Source of the DNA: Thermoplasmata archaeon
Lineage (GTDB): Archaea; Thermoplasmatota; Thermoplasmata; Thermoplasmatales; Thermoplasmataceae
Assembly (NCBI GenBank): GCA_021846395.1
Contig: JAJZXB010000007.1
Location: 1-64,000 of the forward strand
DNA length: 64,000 nucleotides
Direction: 5' to 3'
This document shows, piece by piece, positions 47,720 through 56,199 of the stretch; the stretch's first letter is position 1; each line of letters starts with the position of its first letter. Made by a program: the position numbers and the translations under genes. Below the pieces are notes generated by a model. The model worked only from the letters and a program-made list of their open reading frames with translations, was not told the DNA's origin and ran no database searches.

Positions 47720-48869
47720 AAGGAATAAAACACATTTTGAGCTTTTAAAAATAGCTTCAGAGATAATTGCCGGCATTATTCTGGTATTTGCAATTGCATT
47801 TTTACTTAATTATTTCATATCAGCTTTTTTTCCACATTATAAGCACTATGAAATATACATAATGGAAGGAGCAATTGCATTAATTACACTTGTAATAGGT
47901 TTAATGGTTACAAGATCAATATTGAAGTATATAGAGTTCAGGATTTCCACAACAAAAAGGGAGTTATACGGCATATCATTGATTATAAGAATTGTAATGT
48001 ATATAATTTTAATAGCCATTGTACTATCCATATTCCACTTCAACATAACTGGCATTTTGGCCGGAAGCGCTATTGGCGGGGTAGTTCTTGGTCTCGCAGT
48101 TCAAAGTGTGGCTTCAAATGTGTTATCAAGCGTATTTGTAACATCATCAAAAACATTGAAATATGGAGAGGTCATAAATATCAATTCATGGGCATGGAGT
48201 ATAAATACAACTGGCAAAATTATCGATATAAAAACACTGTTTTCAAAAATGCTGACCAAGGATAACAATATCATTCACATACCAAACTCCCAATTACTTG
48301 GCAATAGCGTAATAACAGAATTCAGAAATGAATCAGACGCATACACATACCCCGTAACAGTAACAACATTCGCCGATGTTCCATCCGATAAATTAATAGA
48401 TGCCTTTAAAAGCACTGATTTTGGGAAGGAAAATGACATTTATTTATACGAAAAATTAGGTACAACAAATGTATTTCTTGTATTGATGAAATTTAAAGAT
48501 GTAACAGAATTAAATAAAAAATTATCAGACGTGAATATGCTTGTGGACAGGTCATACTGGAATATTAAGTCAAACATAGCTTTGATGGGAAACAATGCTG
48601 TGTATGAAAACATAAGCGGCAACAAAATATATCCCCTGAACATAACTCTGAACTCCGATGTGCCATCAGATAGGATTATAGACTATGTAAACTCAAATAA
48701 GGGCGATTTGAATTTCACTGTTTTTCTCATAACAAAATCAGGTGGAACAAATACATTTACAGCAAAAATAACTTATGATGATATCAATAAAATTGACGAT
48801 GCAATAAACAGGATAAACATGATATTTGAAGAGGGGTACAGTTCAATAAAAAACAATGCAGCAAAATAA
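47709..48869 (+). CDS. MscS-family mechanosensitive channel with duplicated C-terminal domain
   Basis: Osmotic safety valve by family. Three membrane segments in the first 130 residues; the pore helix and MscS signature is AGSAIGGVVLGLAVQSVASN, followed by the beta domain (LKYGEVININSW through DNNIIHIPNSQLLG). The C-terminal part is an internal duplication: YPVTVTTFADVPSDKLIDAF...SYWNIKSN (about 215-290) and YPLNITLNSDVPSDRIIDYV...GYSSIKNN (about 307-383). Most MscS proteins have this domain once. It overlaps serS by 11 bases and the next gene by 14. Confidence 0.9.
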   Translation: MEHERNKTHFELLKIASEIIAGIILVFAIAFLLNYFISAFFPHYKHYEIYIMEGAIALITLVIGLMVTRSILKYIEFRISTTKRELYGISLIIRIVMYIILIAIVLSIFHFNITGILAGSAIGGVVLGLAVQSVASNVLSSVFVTSSKTLKYGEVININSWAWSINTTGKIIDIKTLFSKMLTKDNNIIHIPNSQLLGNSVITEFRNESDAYTYPVTVTTFADVPSDKLIDAFKSTDFGKENDIYLYEKLGTTNVFLVLMKFKDVTELNKKLSDVNMLVDRSYWNIKSNIALMGNNAVYENISGNKIYPLNITLNSDVPSDRIIDYVNSNKGDLNFTVFLITKSGGTNTFTAKITYDDINKIDDAINRINMIFEEGYSSIKNNAAK

Positions 48870-50520
48870 TTTAATAATAGATTTCATTATAGTAAATGTG
48901 AAGATAAAAATATTAACAATCCTCATAATTTTGATAATGATTTTTTCATTTGTTTTTGTTTCCAATCCCGATAATGCTTTCATAGGCCATAAAGTCGGAG
49001 TTTTTCCAGCCAATCCCATAAACGTTAATTCAGGGAAGAAAGTCAATCCATATGTGGCCTATAGTAAAGAACCCGCACCCATGGGAATTGGAGATTTTGG
49101 TATAGGCCCAAACAACACTACCTACTTAATGAATACAACATCATTTACCGGCATTGTAAACATTACTGCTTTCAAAACATACAACTCCTCCTTATCCAGT
49201 TCAGAAAAAAGGGAGGCTTCAATACAGCTGAACCTGCATCTTAACTTTACATATGCTGGTAAAACATATGTTTACTGGATACAGAATGTGGCAGTATTGA
49301 ATACAGCTCACAGCACCCCATCAATATCAATACTTGATAATGTTTGGAACCAGTCTAACAGCCGTAGCCCGACGATTTACCCAAACAGCATAACGGGAAA
49401 TGGGTCCGTATCGAAATATAATGGGGTAGGATTTTATGAGTATCAACTGAACAGTGTTTTGAATTCAAAATATATTGCACTCAGGGAGACCTCAGCTATG
49501 GTAAATGGTTACCCACATGTTTATATGTATTACAATTCTGGAAATGGATGGGCAAAATATGACAACATCAATTTTACCTTTGCACACAATTCAGTAAAGG
49601 ATAGAAATTTTGTTGTACAGGGGAAACACTACAACCCTCAACACAATATATGCGATGCCGAATTGATACTGGGGGGCCCTGGAAATGGAGCAAGTACAAG
49701 AGCCATATCCTCAAACCTGACAATGCAACTTCAATACTGGAATGGGCATAACTATCAGGCAGTCTTAAATGCATATGACTTTGGTTCTTCTACTAAGGAA
49801 ACAATCAGCAATTTAAATGTAACTCCCGATACCAGTTTCCCAGGGGCACACATAGTAAATGGAAGCGGAAGGCTATATCAGCTATACAATAAAAATAATT
49901 TATCCTTTTATAATTTAACTGCGGATTACATTATATCCGGATACGCCATAGTTAACAATGAACGGTACAGCTTTAAAAACGATAAAATTAACCTGGCCCT
50001 TTTGCCGGGAACATATAATGTATCCCTGTATTCATCATATAACCAGCTAATATACTCTACCAGCTTTTCTGTTAAGAAGGGAAGCACAAACTCATCCAGC
50101 ATTACTCCGATATATCCAGCAATATTTAACGAAAACGGCCTTTTTAAAGATACCTTCTGGGAGATAACCATAAACAACCTTACCCTTTCGACATACAGCA
50201 ATAAAATTATTTTTTATGAGTACAATGGCACTTACAATTATAGGGTATCTGGTGAATTTGGATATAGCATAAAAAATCAAACAGGATCGTTTAACGAAAC
50301 AGGAAAAACAGTTCTAATAAACATTGGTTTCCACGGAAATCCCCTGCTTCTAAACTTCGAAAAATATTATTTTTACTACTTAATATTTTTCGTTATACTT
50401 GGAACCGCCCTTATTCCATTCAGTTATAAGCCAAAAAAGCGTGGGCCTAATGCAAACAATTTGCCCGAAGATGAACCTAAAGATCCTGGGAATTCCGATA
50501 ATTCAAATAACAAATTATAA
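48856..50520 (+). CDS. Thermopsin-family acid protease, membrane-anchored
   Basis: 554 residues. An N-terminal hydrophobic signal/anchor (ILTILIILIMIFSFVFV) is followed by the thermopsin start pattern APMGIGDFGIGPNNTTYLMN, and then by YWIQNVAVLNTAHSTPSISI and ILDNVWNQSN. These are typical of the extracellular acid proteases of Sulfolobales and Thermoplasmatales (MEROPS A5). Many N-x-S/T sites suggest glycosylation. A C-terminal helix (YYLIFFVILGTALIPFSY) and a short charged tail anchor it in the membrane. It probably degrades proteins outside the cell at low pH. The start may instead be a GTG about 14 codons further in. Confidence 0.85.
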   Translation: MQQNNLIIDFIIVNVKIKILTILIILIMIFSFVFVSNPDNAFIGHKVGVFPANPINVNSGKKVNPYVAYSKEPAPMGIGDFGIGPNNTTYLMNTTSFTGIVNITAFKTYNSSLSSSEKREASIQLNLHLNFTYAGKTYVYWIQNVAVLNTAHSTPSISILDNVWNQSNSRSPTIYPNSITGNGSVSKYNGVGFYEYQLNSVLNSKYIALRETSAMVNGYPHVYMYYNSGNGWAKYDNINFTFAHNSVKDRNFVVQGKHYNPQHNICDAELILGGPGNGASTRAISSNLTMQLQYWNGHNYQAVLNAYDFGSSTKETISNLNVTPDTSFPGAHIVNGSGRLYQLYNKNNLSFYNLTADYIISGYAIVNNERYSFKNDKINLALLPGTYNVSLYSSYNQLIYSTSFSVKKGSTNSSSITPIYPAIFNENGLFKDTFWEITINNLTLSTYSNKIIFYEYNGTYNYRVSGEFGYSIKNQTGSFNETGKTVLINIGFHGNPLLLNFEKYYFYYLIFFVILGTALIPFSYKPKKRGPNANNLPEDEPKDPGNSDNSNNKL

Positions 50521-50598
50521 TTTTATAATTTTTCCCCATTATAATACTCTGTTTTTTTCCGAAATATTTATATTACACTGTTTTAATCATTATACACA

Positions 50599-51765
50599 AT
50601 GATGTATACGGATAAAATAACTGAAGTAAAGCAGTTTATGTCAAACAACTTTGTTGGAAGGGATGAGGTGATTAACGGCGTTCTTGCAGGGTTGATAGCA
50701 AGCGAACCAACATTGTTAATTGGCCCACCAGGAACAGCAAAAACCTCTATTATTGATACACTGAGCAGGCTTGTCAATGCAAAATATTTCTATTATCTGC
50801 TGACAAAATTCACAGAGCCTGAAGAGCTTCTGGGTCCAATAGACATAAGCGCCCTGAAAGCTGGAGAATACAAGAATATCACAAGGGGCAAACTACCGGA
50901 TGCAAATATTATCTTTCTGGATGAGGTTTTTAAGGCAAGTTCTGCCATAAGAAATACGCTGCTAGATATAATGCTGAACAGGCGGCTGCCAAACGGCAAT
51001 CAGATGCTCTCTCTGGATATTCTGGGAATATATTCCGCAAGCAATGAAATATCAAATGATGAGGAGGATATGGCATTGTATGATAGATACCCAGTAAAGA
51101 TATTTCACACCTATATTGAAAAATCCCTTGTGGGCGACCTTCTTGATCGGGGAATTGAGCTGATGGGTGATAATAATGAAGTAATGCCCATACTTGATGT
51201 AGAGGATATAATAAATCTCCAGAGAGAGGCCATAAACAGGCTTTCAACAATGAAAAAAAATAATCCAGATATACTGGAGAAATACACGGATGCCCTTTTC
51301 CAGCTTGAAGAAAATAATGTAACATTGAGTGACAGAAGAAAGATAAAGTTGTTGAAGGTTGCATCCGCTTTTAGCATTCTAATGAATTCCACCAGGGTTA
51401 CTGGAAATGACATAGCCATGGCAATGAGGTACAGTGCAGATTCGGAAGATGACATCCCAAAAATAGAGGCGGCAATTATTGATTCAAAGCTTGAAAATAA
51501 ATCTGAAATCATTCAGAAGGCTAATACAATAATAGAGGAAATTAGATCATTAATTTCGGGAACAGAAGATTCAATTCACAAAAATTCACCGTACAATGAA
51601 GTACTTGATAAGCTGAATCTGCTGGAAATATTTATCAAAAAACTTGAGGAAATAAAAATAGACATTGGGCCTGACAACAATCCCTACCACAGAGAAATTA
51701 TTAACAGAATAGATTCAACAATGGACTTTGCCGCTTCAAAATATGAAAAGCTAAAGGGAAAGTGA
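50599..51765 (+). CDS. MoxR-type AAA+ ATPase (RavA-like)
   Basis: 388 residues. Walker A GPPGTAKTS lies at about 42-50, Walker B with sensor region IIFLDEVFKASSAIRNTLLD at about 105-124, and the arginine-finger side at YSASNEISNDEEDMALYDRY. The C-terminal 120 residues are helical with heptad-like leucines. MoxR ATPases pair with VWA proteins and act as chaperone-like machines that load metals or remodel complexes. The LTKFTEPEELLGPIDISALK segment is closest to the RavA subgroup. It is translationally coupled to the VWA gene at 51771, five bases past the stop. Confidence 0.9.
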   Translation: MMYTDKITEVKQFMSNNFVGRDEVINGVLAGLIASEPTLLIGPPGTAKTSIIDTLSRLVNAKYFYYLLTKFTEPEELLGPIDISALKAGEYKNITRGKLPDANIIFLDEVFKASSAIRNTLLDIMLNRRLPNGNQMLSLDILGIYSASNEISNDEEDMALYDRYPVKIFHTYIEKSLVGDLLDRGIELMGDNNEVMPILDVEDIINLQREAINRLSTMKKNNPDILEKYTDALFQLEENNVTLSDRRKIKLLKVASAFSILMNSTRVTGNDIAMAMRYSADSEDDIPKIEAAIIDSKLENKSEIIQKANTIIEEIRSLISGTEDSIHKNSPYNEVLDKLNLLEIFIKKLEEIKIDIGPDNNPYHREIINRIDSTMDFAASKYEKLKGK

Positions 51766-51770
51766 TCAAT

Positions 51771-53057
51771 ATGATATCCGGATCATCTGGAAAAAGGTTA
51801 AAAAGCAATTTAACAGGAATAAATACAGATGGCAAATTATATAAAACAACGCGTGAAAGGATAGTTAGATATTCTGGTGAACTTGATTTAAATAACAAAA
51901 TCGGAGAGGATATTAAAACATCTGCAGCAGACCTGTATTTTCTTTATTATTCAAATATTGCATCAGTAAATGTGAATAAAAATGATGATGCTTTCCTTGA
52001 AAATGTAAGAACTCAATTGAATAATTATGTACAGACAGAAGAATTCAGCAAAATGAGGGCGCATTCCCATTTAAATGATAGAATTTCCATGGTTTACAGC
52101 ATAAATTTTGTCAAACAATTTAAAGAGGAGCTTAAAAAAAATAAAAATAAGAATGAAAGTATGGGGCAGAATACCATGGAAGAAATGATTGGCAGGGCAA
52201 TGTCGGAATCGGAGAAAAAAACAAAAAAAACAGATCAGCTGGAAAAACTCATAAAAGCAAACAGGCCATGTGGGAAGATGCCAACCCATGATGGCGTGGA
52301 TCTTGACAGGTTGATTGATCTGTCCGATAGAATCATGAACGTGCAGAATGCGGATAAAATACTTTCAATGTCAAATAAATTATTTGATATAATGCCAAAA
52401 TTTTCTAAGAAAATGAGAATGCATTCAAACATTGGTGAGCTAGGGGGTTATTATAAAACAAAAAATATATCAAATATTTTATCCAGGGAACTTGCATTGC
52501 CTGATGAAATATTTTATTCAAAAATAATAAATGGCTTTACCGGAAAGGAAAGGGTTCTTTTAACTGAGGGGTCATATTACGTTTTGCTTGATAAAAGCGG
52601 AAGCATGTACGAGTCCGATAAAATGGTATGGTCAAGATCTGTAGCTCTTGCATTATTCAAGCTCGCAATGTCAAAAAATAGGAAATATTTTTTCAGGTTT
52701 TTTGATAATAAACCACATGAACTGGTGAATGAGCCATATGATATAGTGAATAATATTTTAACAGTTGAAGCCAATAAGGGAACCTGCATAGAATGTGCTC
52801 TGGTCAGGGCAATTGAGGATATACAGATTCACGACATGTCTCAGAAAACCAATACAGTTATAATCATCACAGATGGTGAAGATAAGGTTAACCCCGCGGT
52901 GATTGAAAGAACGATTTCCAAAATTGACCTGAAGATAATAACAGTTATGATTAATGGTACAAATGATGGACTTAAATTATTGAGTGAAAAATATTTAACT
53001 GCAAAGCTAACTGAGGAAGGCGCATTAAAATTGCTTAACATTGCAAGGTCAATGTAA
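51771..53057 (+). CDS. VWA-domain protein (ViaA/CoxE-like), partner of the MoxR ATPase
   Basis: 428 residues from the ATG at 51771. The C-terminal VWA domain has the MIDAS motif VLLDKSGSMYESDK (about residue 270) with the later TCIECALVRAI and VIIITDGEDKV segments. The N-terminal 260 residues are helical and charged, as in ViaA. It probably captures a substrate or metal complex for the MoxR ATPase. The frame also opens at a GTG at 51762, but the ATG is preceded by GGAAAGTGAT, a better ribosome-binding context. An IS256 element has landed about 320 bases downstream. Confidence 0.85.
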   Translation: MISGSSGKRLKSNLTGINTDGKLYKTTRERIVRYSGELDLNNKIGEDIKTSAADLYFLYYSNIASVNVNKNDDAFLENVRTQLNNYVQTEEFSKMRAHSHLNDRISMVYSINFVKQFKEELKKNKNKNESMGQNTMEEMIGRAMSESEKKTKKTDQLEKLIKANRPCGKMPTHDGVDLDRLIDLSDRIMNVQNADKILSMSNKLFDIMPKFSKKMRMHSNIGELGGYYKTKNISNILSRELALPDEIFYSKIINGFTGKERVLLTEGSYYVLLDKSGSMYESDKMVWSRSVALALFKLAMSKNRKYFFRFFDNKPHELVNEPYDIVNNILTVEANKGTCIECALVRAIEDIQIHDMSQKTNTVIIITDGEDKVNPAVIERTISKIDLKIITVMINGTNDGLKLLSEKYLTAKLTEEGALKLLNIARSM

Positions 53058-53379
53058 TATTTAATTTGCAATAATGTTATTTCTACCCGGTTTTACAGTG
53101 ATTTCCTGTAATTTTTAAAGGCGTTCTCTATTGCTTTTGCCATGTTTTTCTTGTGGAGGGAACATAATGTTATGTAGTCTTAATGGTGGCCTCCCATTTT
53201 AGGAATTGTTAGTAATAACCTTAATATTGGTTCCTATTCAAAGGCCTAAACATGTACGTGTTTCGTATACATAAATATTTGTTACTTTCAGGCTTATTAT
53301 TTTATGGTTCAATAACAATTTGCAATGAAAAAGATATATGATATTCTGAAAAAACAATTCAATGAAACATCTGAAGAAA
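53058..53379. other. Intergenic stretch up to the IS256 insertion, with a split 23-codon frame
   Basis: No known gene. A short frame begins at the ATG at 53325 (MKKIYDILKK...) and runs into the IS at 53380. If the insertion and one target copy are removed, it continues for five codons after the right junction to a TAA (...EEMEIYE). It is too short to judge, but a TATA-like stretch (ATACATAAATATTT) precedes it. Confidence 0.35.
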
Positions 53380-53437
53380 CATAGTGTCATAAATGTTGTG
53401 TAAATATAAATAAAAATCTAAATAATACATTTAAAAA

Positions 53438-53459
53438 TGCCTCCATAGGATCGGAGGCA
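53438..53459 (+). promoter_or_regulatory. Hairpin that holds the transposase ribosome binding site
   Basis: TGCCTCC (53438-53444) pairs perfectly with GGAGGCA (53453-53459), around the loop ATAGGATC. The right arm is the GGAGG Shine-Dalgarno core, nine bases before the ATG at 53467. In RNA the stem would hide the ribosome binding site. Transcripts starting inside the hairpin would not be inhibited. Confidence 0.55.
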
Positions 53460-53466
53460 ATAAAAT

Positions 53467-54633
53467 ATGGAAAACACAGATAAAAACATATCGGAAATAA
53501 TAGATGGCTTTAGCAGCATAATGGATGCAAAGGTAAAGGAATACATAAAATATTTCATAGAAACACTGGTAAAAGCAGAGATAGATGCATATTTAGAAGA
53601 AAATACAGGTATAAAGAATGGGTACTATGAAAGGGATATCAATACAAAGTATGGAAATATAGATGAACTGAAAATGCCCAGGGAAAGGAATAATAATTTC
53701 CATACAAAACTATTCCAGCCATATATAAGGAATACAGGAATAGAAGATATGGTAATATCATTATATTCCAAGGGAATGTCAACAAGGAAGATAGAGTCCT
53801 TTATTGATGAAGTGTACAACTACAATTTAAGCAGGTCATCAGTATCAAAAATAACAGATATAATGAAGCCAGAGATAGAGAAATGGAAGAACAGGAAATT
53901 GAATAAAAGGTATATAGCAATATATCTGGATGCATTGTTTATCAATATAAGAAGGGGCACTGTGGAAAAGGAGGCAGTAATCTTTGCTTTAGGTGTGGAT
54001 GAAAATGGCTATTATGAAATACTTGGTTTCTATATAAACCCAAAGGAAACACATTACCAGTACAGGGATATATTGGAAGACCTTTATAACAGGGGTGCTG
54101 AAGAAGTATTATTGTACATAGCAGATGGCCTGAAGGGGATAGAAGAGGAGGTTAAACTTGCATACCCAAAGGCTGATTTCCAGTTATGCACAATACATAT
54201 TGGAAGATACATTAGATCTAAGGTAAGGGCAAATGACAGGGATGCTATTGAAAAGGGTTTGAACCATATATTCTTTTCAGACAATAAGGAAACAGCAATA
54301 AAAAGAATGGATGATTTTAAAGGTACATACAGTAATAAATATCCTGGAATAATTGAAACACTCTATAACCACCAGGGTGCACTGTTGAAATACTTTGATT
54401 ATCCTGAACCGATAAGGAGGTCTATAAAATCAACAAATATAATTGAAAGGCTGAATAAGGAGTTAAGGAGAAGAACAAAAGTAATAGATTCATTCCCTTC
54501 TGTGGAAAGCACTGAGAAAATAACATATTTAAGGTCAATAGAAGTAAACAATAATTGGTCTAAAAGGGTAATAAGGGGATATTTTAAATGCAATTACGAA
54601 ATACAGGAAATGTTCCAAGGGAGGTATCTTTAA
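53467..54633 (+). CDS. IS256-family (mutator-type) transposase
   Basis: 388 residues, full length for the family. DDE triad: first Asp in YIAIYLDALFINIRRG, second in VLLYIADGLKGIEEEVK, Glu in STNIIERLNKELRRRTKVID. The C-(x)-H signature PKADFQLCTIHIGRYIRSKV lies between the second Asp and Glu, as in the family. N-terminal zinc-free DNA-binding region with EENTGIKNGYYERDINTKYG. No disruptions seen. Confidence 0.93.
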   Translation: MENTDKNISEIIDGFSSIMDAKVKEYIKYFIETLVKAEIDAYLEENTGIKNGYYERDINTKYGNIDELKMPRERNNNFHTKLFQPYIRNTGIEDMVISLYSKGMSTRKIESFIDEVYNYNLSRSSVSKITDIMKPEIEKWKNRKLNKRYIAIYLDALFINIRRGTVEKEAVIFALGVDENGYYEILGFYINPKETHYQYRDILEDLYNRGAEEVLLYIADGLKGIEEEVKLAYPKADFQLCTIHIGRYIRSKVRANDRDAIEKGLNHIFFSDNKETAIKRMDDFKGTYSNKYPGIIETLYNHQGALLKYFDYPEPIRRSIKSTNIIERLNKELRRRTKVIDSFPSVESTEKITYLRSIEVNNNWSKRVIRGYFKCNYEIQEMFQGRYL

Positions 54634-54701
54634 ATATACACAGGATAAATGACACTATCGAAGAAATGGAAATATATGAATAATAGGCCTTTTGTTTGTT
54701 A

Positions 54702-55079
54702 TTAAAGGCGCATATTGGAAATAATCGTTTTATATTTAATATGGTAATATATGCTTATAATGATTATTGGAGCATAAAACAGTTCAACAATTATTGATTC
54801 AATGTTAGGAGGAAGAATATTCTTCCAATATCCTGCTAAAATACCACGGGATGTAAACCAAAGAAGAAAACCGAATATTATTACAATATAAATAAGGTTT
54901 AAATTTTTACTACTATTCAAAACCTGGTTTGATGCAAAAATAAAACGAGGATATAATGATACCATTGTTATAATACAAAAATAAAATAAATTTAAATTCA
55001 TATATAAAGTCATTACTGAACCCATTGCCAAAATAAGAGAAGTAAGGGTTATAGAAATCCAATTTTTATATATCTTCAA
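54702..55079 (-). CDS. Uncharacterised membrane protein, four helices
   Basis: 125 residues, almost entirely membrane segments: ISITLTSLILAMGSVMTLYM, FYFCIITMVSLYPRFIFA, LIYIVIIFGFLLWFTSRGI and IIVELFYAPIIIISIYYH. No family is recognised. It sits between the IS256 element and the decayed IS630 transposase, so its neighbourhood tells nothing about function. Codon use resembles the other AT-rich genes. It could be a passenger or a degrading remnant. Confidence 0.45.
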   Translation of the reverse strand: MKIYKNWISITLTSLILAMGSVMTLYMNLNLFYFCIITMVSLYPRFIFASNQVLNSSKNLNLIYIVIIFGFLLWFTSRGILAGYWKNILPPNIESIIVELFYAPIIIISIYYHIKYKTIISNMRL

Positions 55080-55117
55080 TTTTTATCACCTTACCTTAAG
55101 TTAATACGTATAACTTT

Positions 55118-56030
55118 TTAAGTTCTTCGTTTTTTGTTGTATTTGCCAAATTCTTTTACCAATGCATTCCTGAGGTCATTCAACTGCTGAAAATATATAT
55201 TGTGCGTGGCGTGTTTCTTTACAAGTTTCCAAACCCTTTCAATGGGGTTTAGCTCAGGAGAATAAGGAGGAATGAAAAGAATCTCCATATCGATCAAGAA
55301 TTCATAACCCGTTACAATGATGCTGTTGGGAAATTTTACATTTATTGTTGAAAGGAATTCAAGAAAGGTCATTGCATTGTATTTATCTGTTATCCCCGTT
55401 ATAAGGTCTCCATTTCCTATATTTGCAACACCAAATACGCTTATCCCCTTTCTATTTGGTTCCTGAAAAACAAAGGGATCAATATCCTCTGGTAGATACA
55501 ATCATCTAAAAATACAAGAGATCTTCCTGATCTTAACAATTCCCTTATTTTTTAAAAATTCCTCTTATCTTCAGAATTTCCTTTTGCTATTTCTGGCCTT
55601 GGTTTCCTCAACCTGAATCCAAGCTTTCTGAATACCCTCTGGCATTGCCTTGTTCCAAGATTAATTCCATATATAGCCTTAAGATGGTAGCTGAGAAGTT
55701 TTCCATCCCACAGGTTCTGTGAATAGCCAAATTCTACAGGATTCCTTCTGAGGTCCTCTGCAATATTGTACATTATGTTTGATAGCCTTGGAGGCCTTCC
55801 TTGCTTTACCGGTTCTTTCAGTCTGTTGAAGCATTCTTTTAGGAACATATTTACCCAGTTCCCTATACTCTTCGGGCTATCTCCAATAATCTTAGATGCT
55901 TTATATGGACTCATACCATTTGCTACTAAAAGTAATCCTGCAACCTGTGGTCATATTTTGATTCATCACTGCGTTTTATCTCTTTTATAATTTCATCTTT
56001 CTTTTCTTCAGAAATTGTAAGTTTCTTCAG
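55118..56030 (-). pseudogene. Decayed IS630-family transposase
   Basis: Reading the minus strand with frame changes recovers an IS630 protein: an N-terminal helix-turn-helix (VAGLLLVANGMSPYKASKII then DSPKSIGNW), a linker with GRPPRLS, the first catalytic Asp in RSLVFLDDCIY, and the C-terminal PPYSPELNPIERVWKLVKK block with the Glu. At least three frame changes are needed, near 55945, 55550 and 55505. The second catalytic Asp region (normally DN-x3-H) is missing and replaced by IIVTGYEFLIDMEILFIPP, which implies an internal deletion. Inactive. Element ends were not resolved. Confidence 0.75.
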
Positions 56031-56199
56031 GGCACAAATAATGCAGAGTGGTATTTAAATGATATGCAATAACTTATGACGTTATGTTTAACTCGAATCA
56101 TGGATGAACTTGATCAAAATCTAACCAAATTTTGACGCCATATATTTTTATATGGTCAATCAAACATAAAAACAAATATGGTAAAGATATTATCCTTTA

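Larger units (their letters stand above)
53380..54659 (+). mobile_element. IS256-family insertion sequence, apparently intact and recent
   Basis: Left end CATAGTGTCATAAATGTTGTG and right end (other strand) GATAGTGTCATTTATCCTGTG are imperfect inverted repeats. The direct repeat GAAGAAA (53373-53379 and 54660-54666) abuts both ends, close to the 8-base target duplications typical of IS256. The single transposase gene is uninterrupted. Intact duplication, ends and gene together imply a recent insertion. The start of the transposase gene is preceded by a hairpin. Confidence 0.85.
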
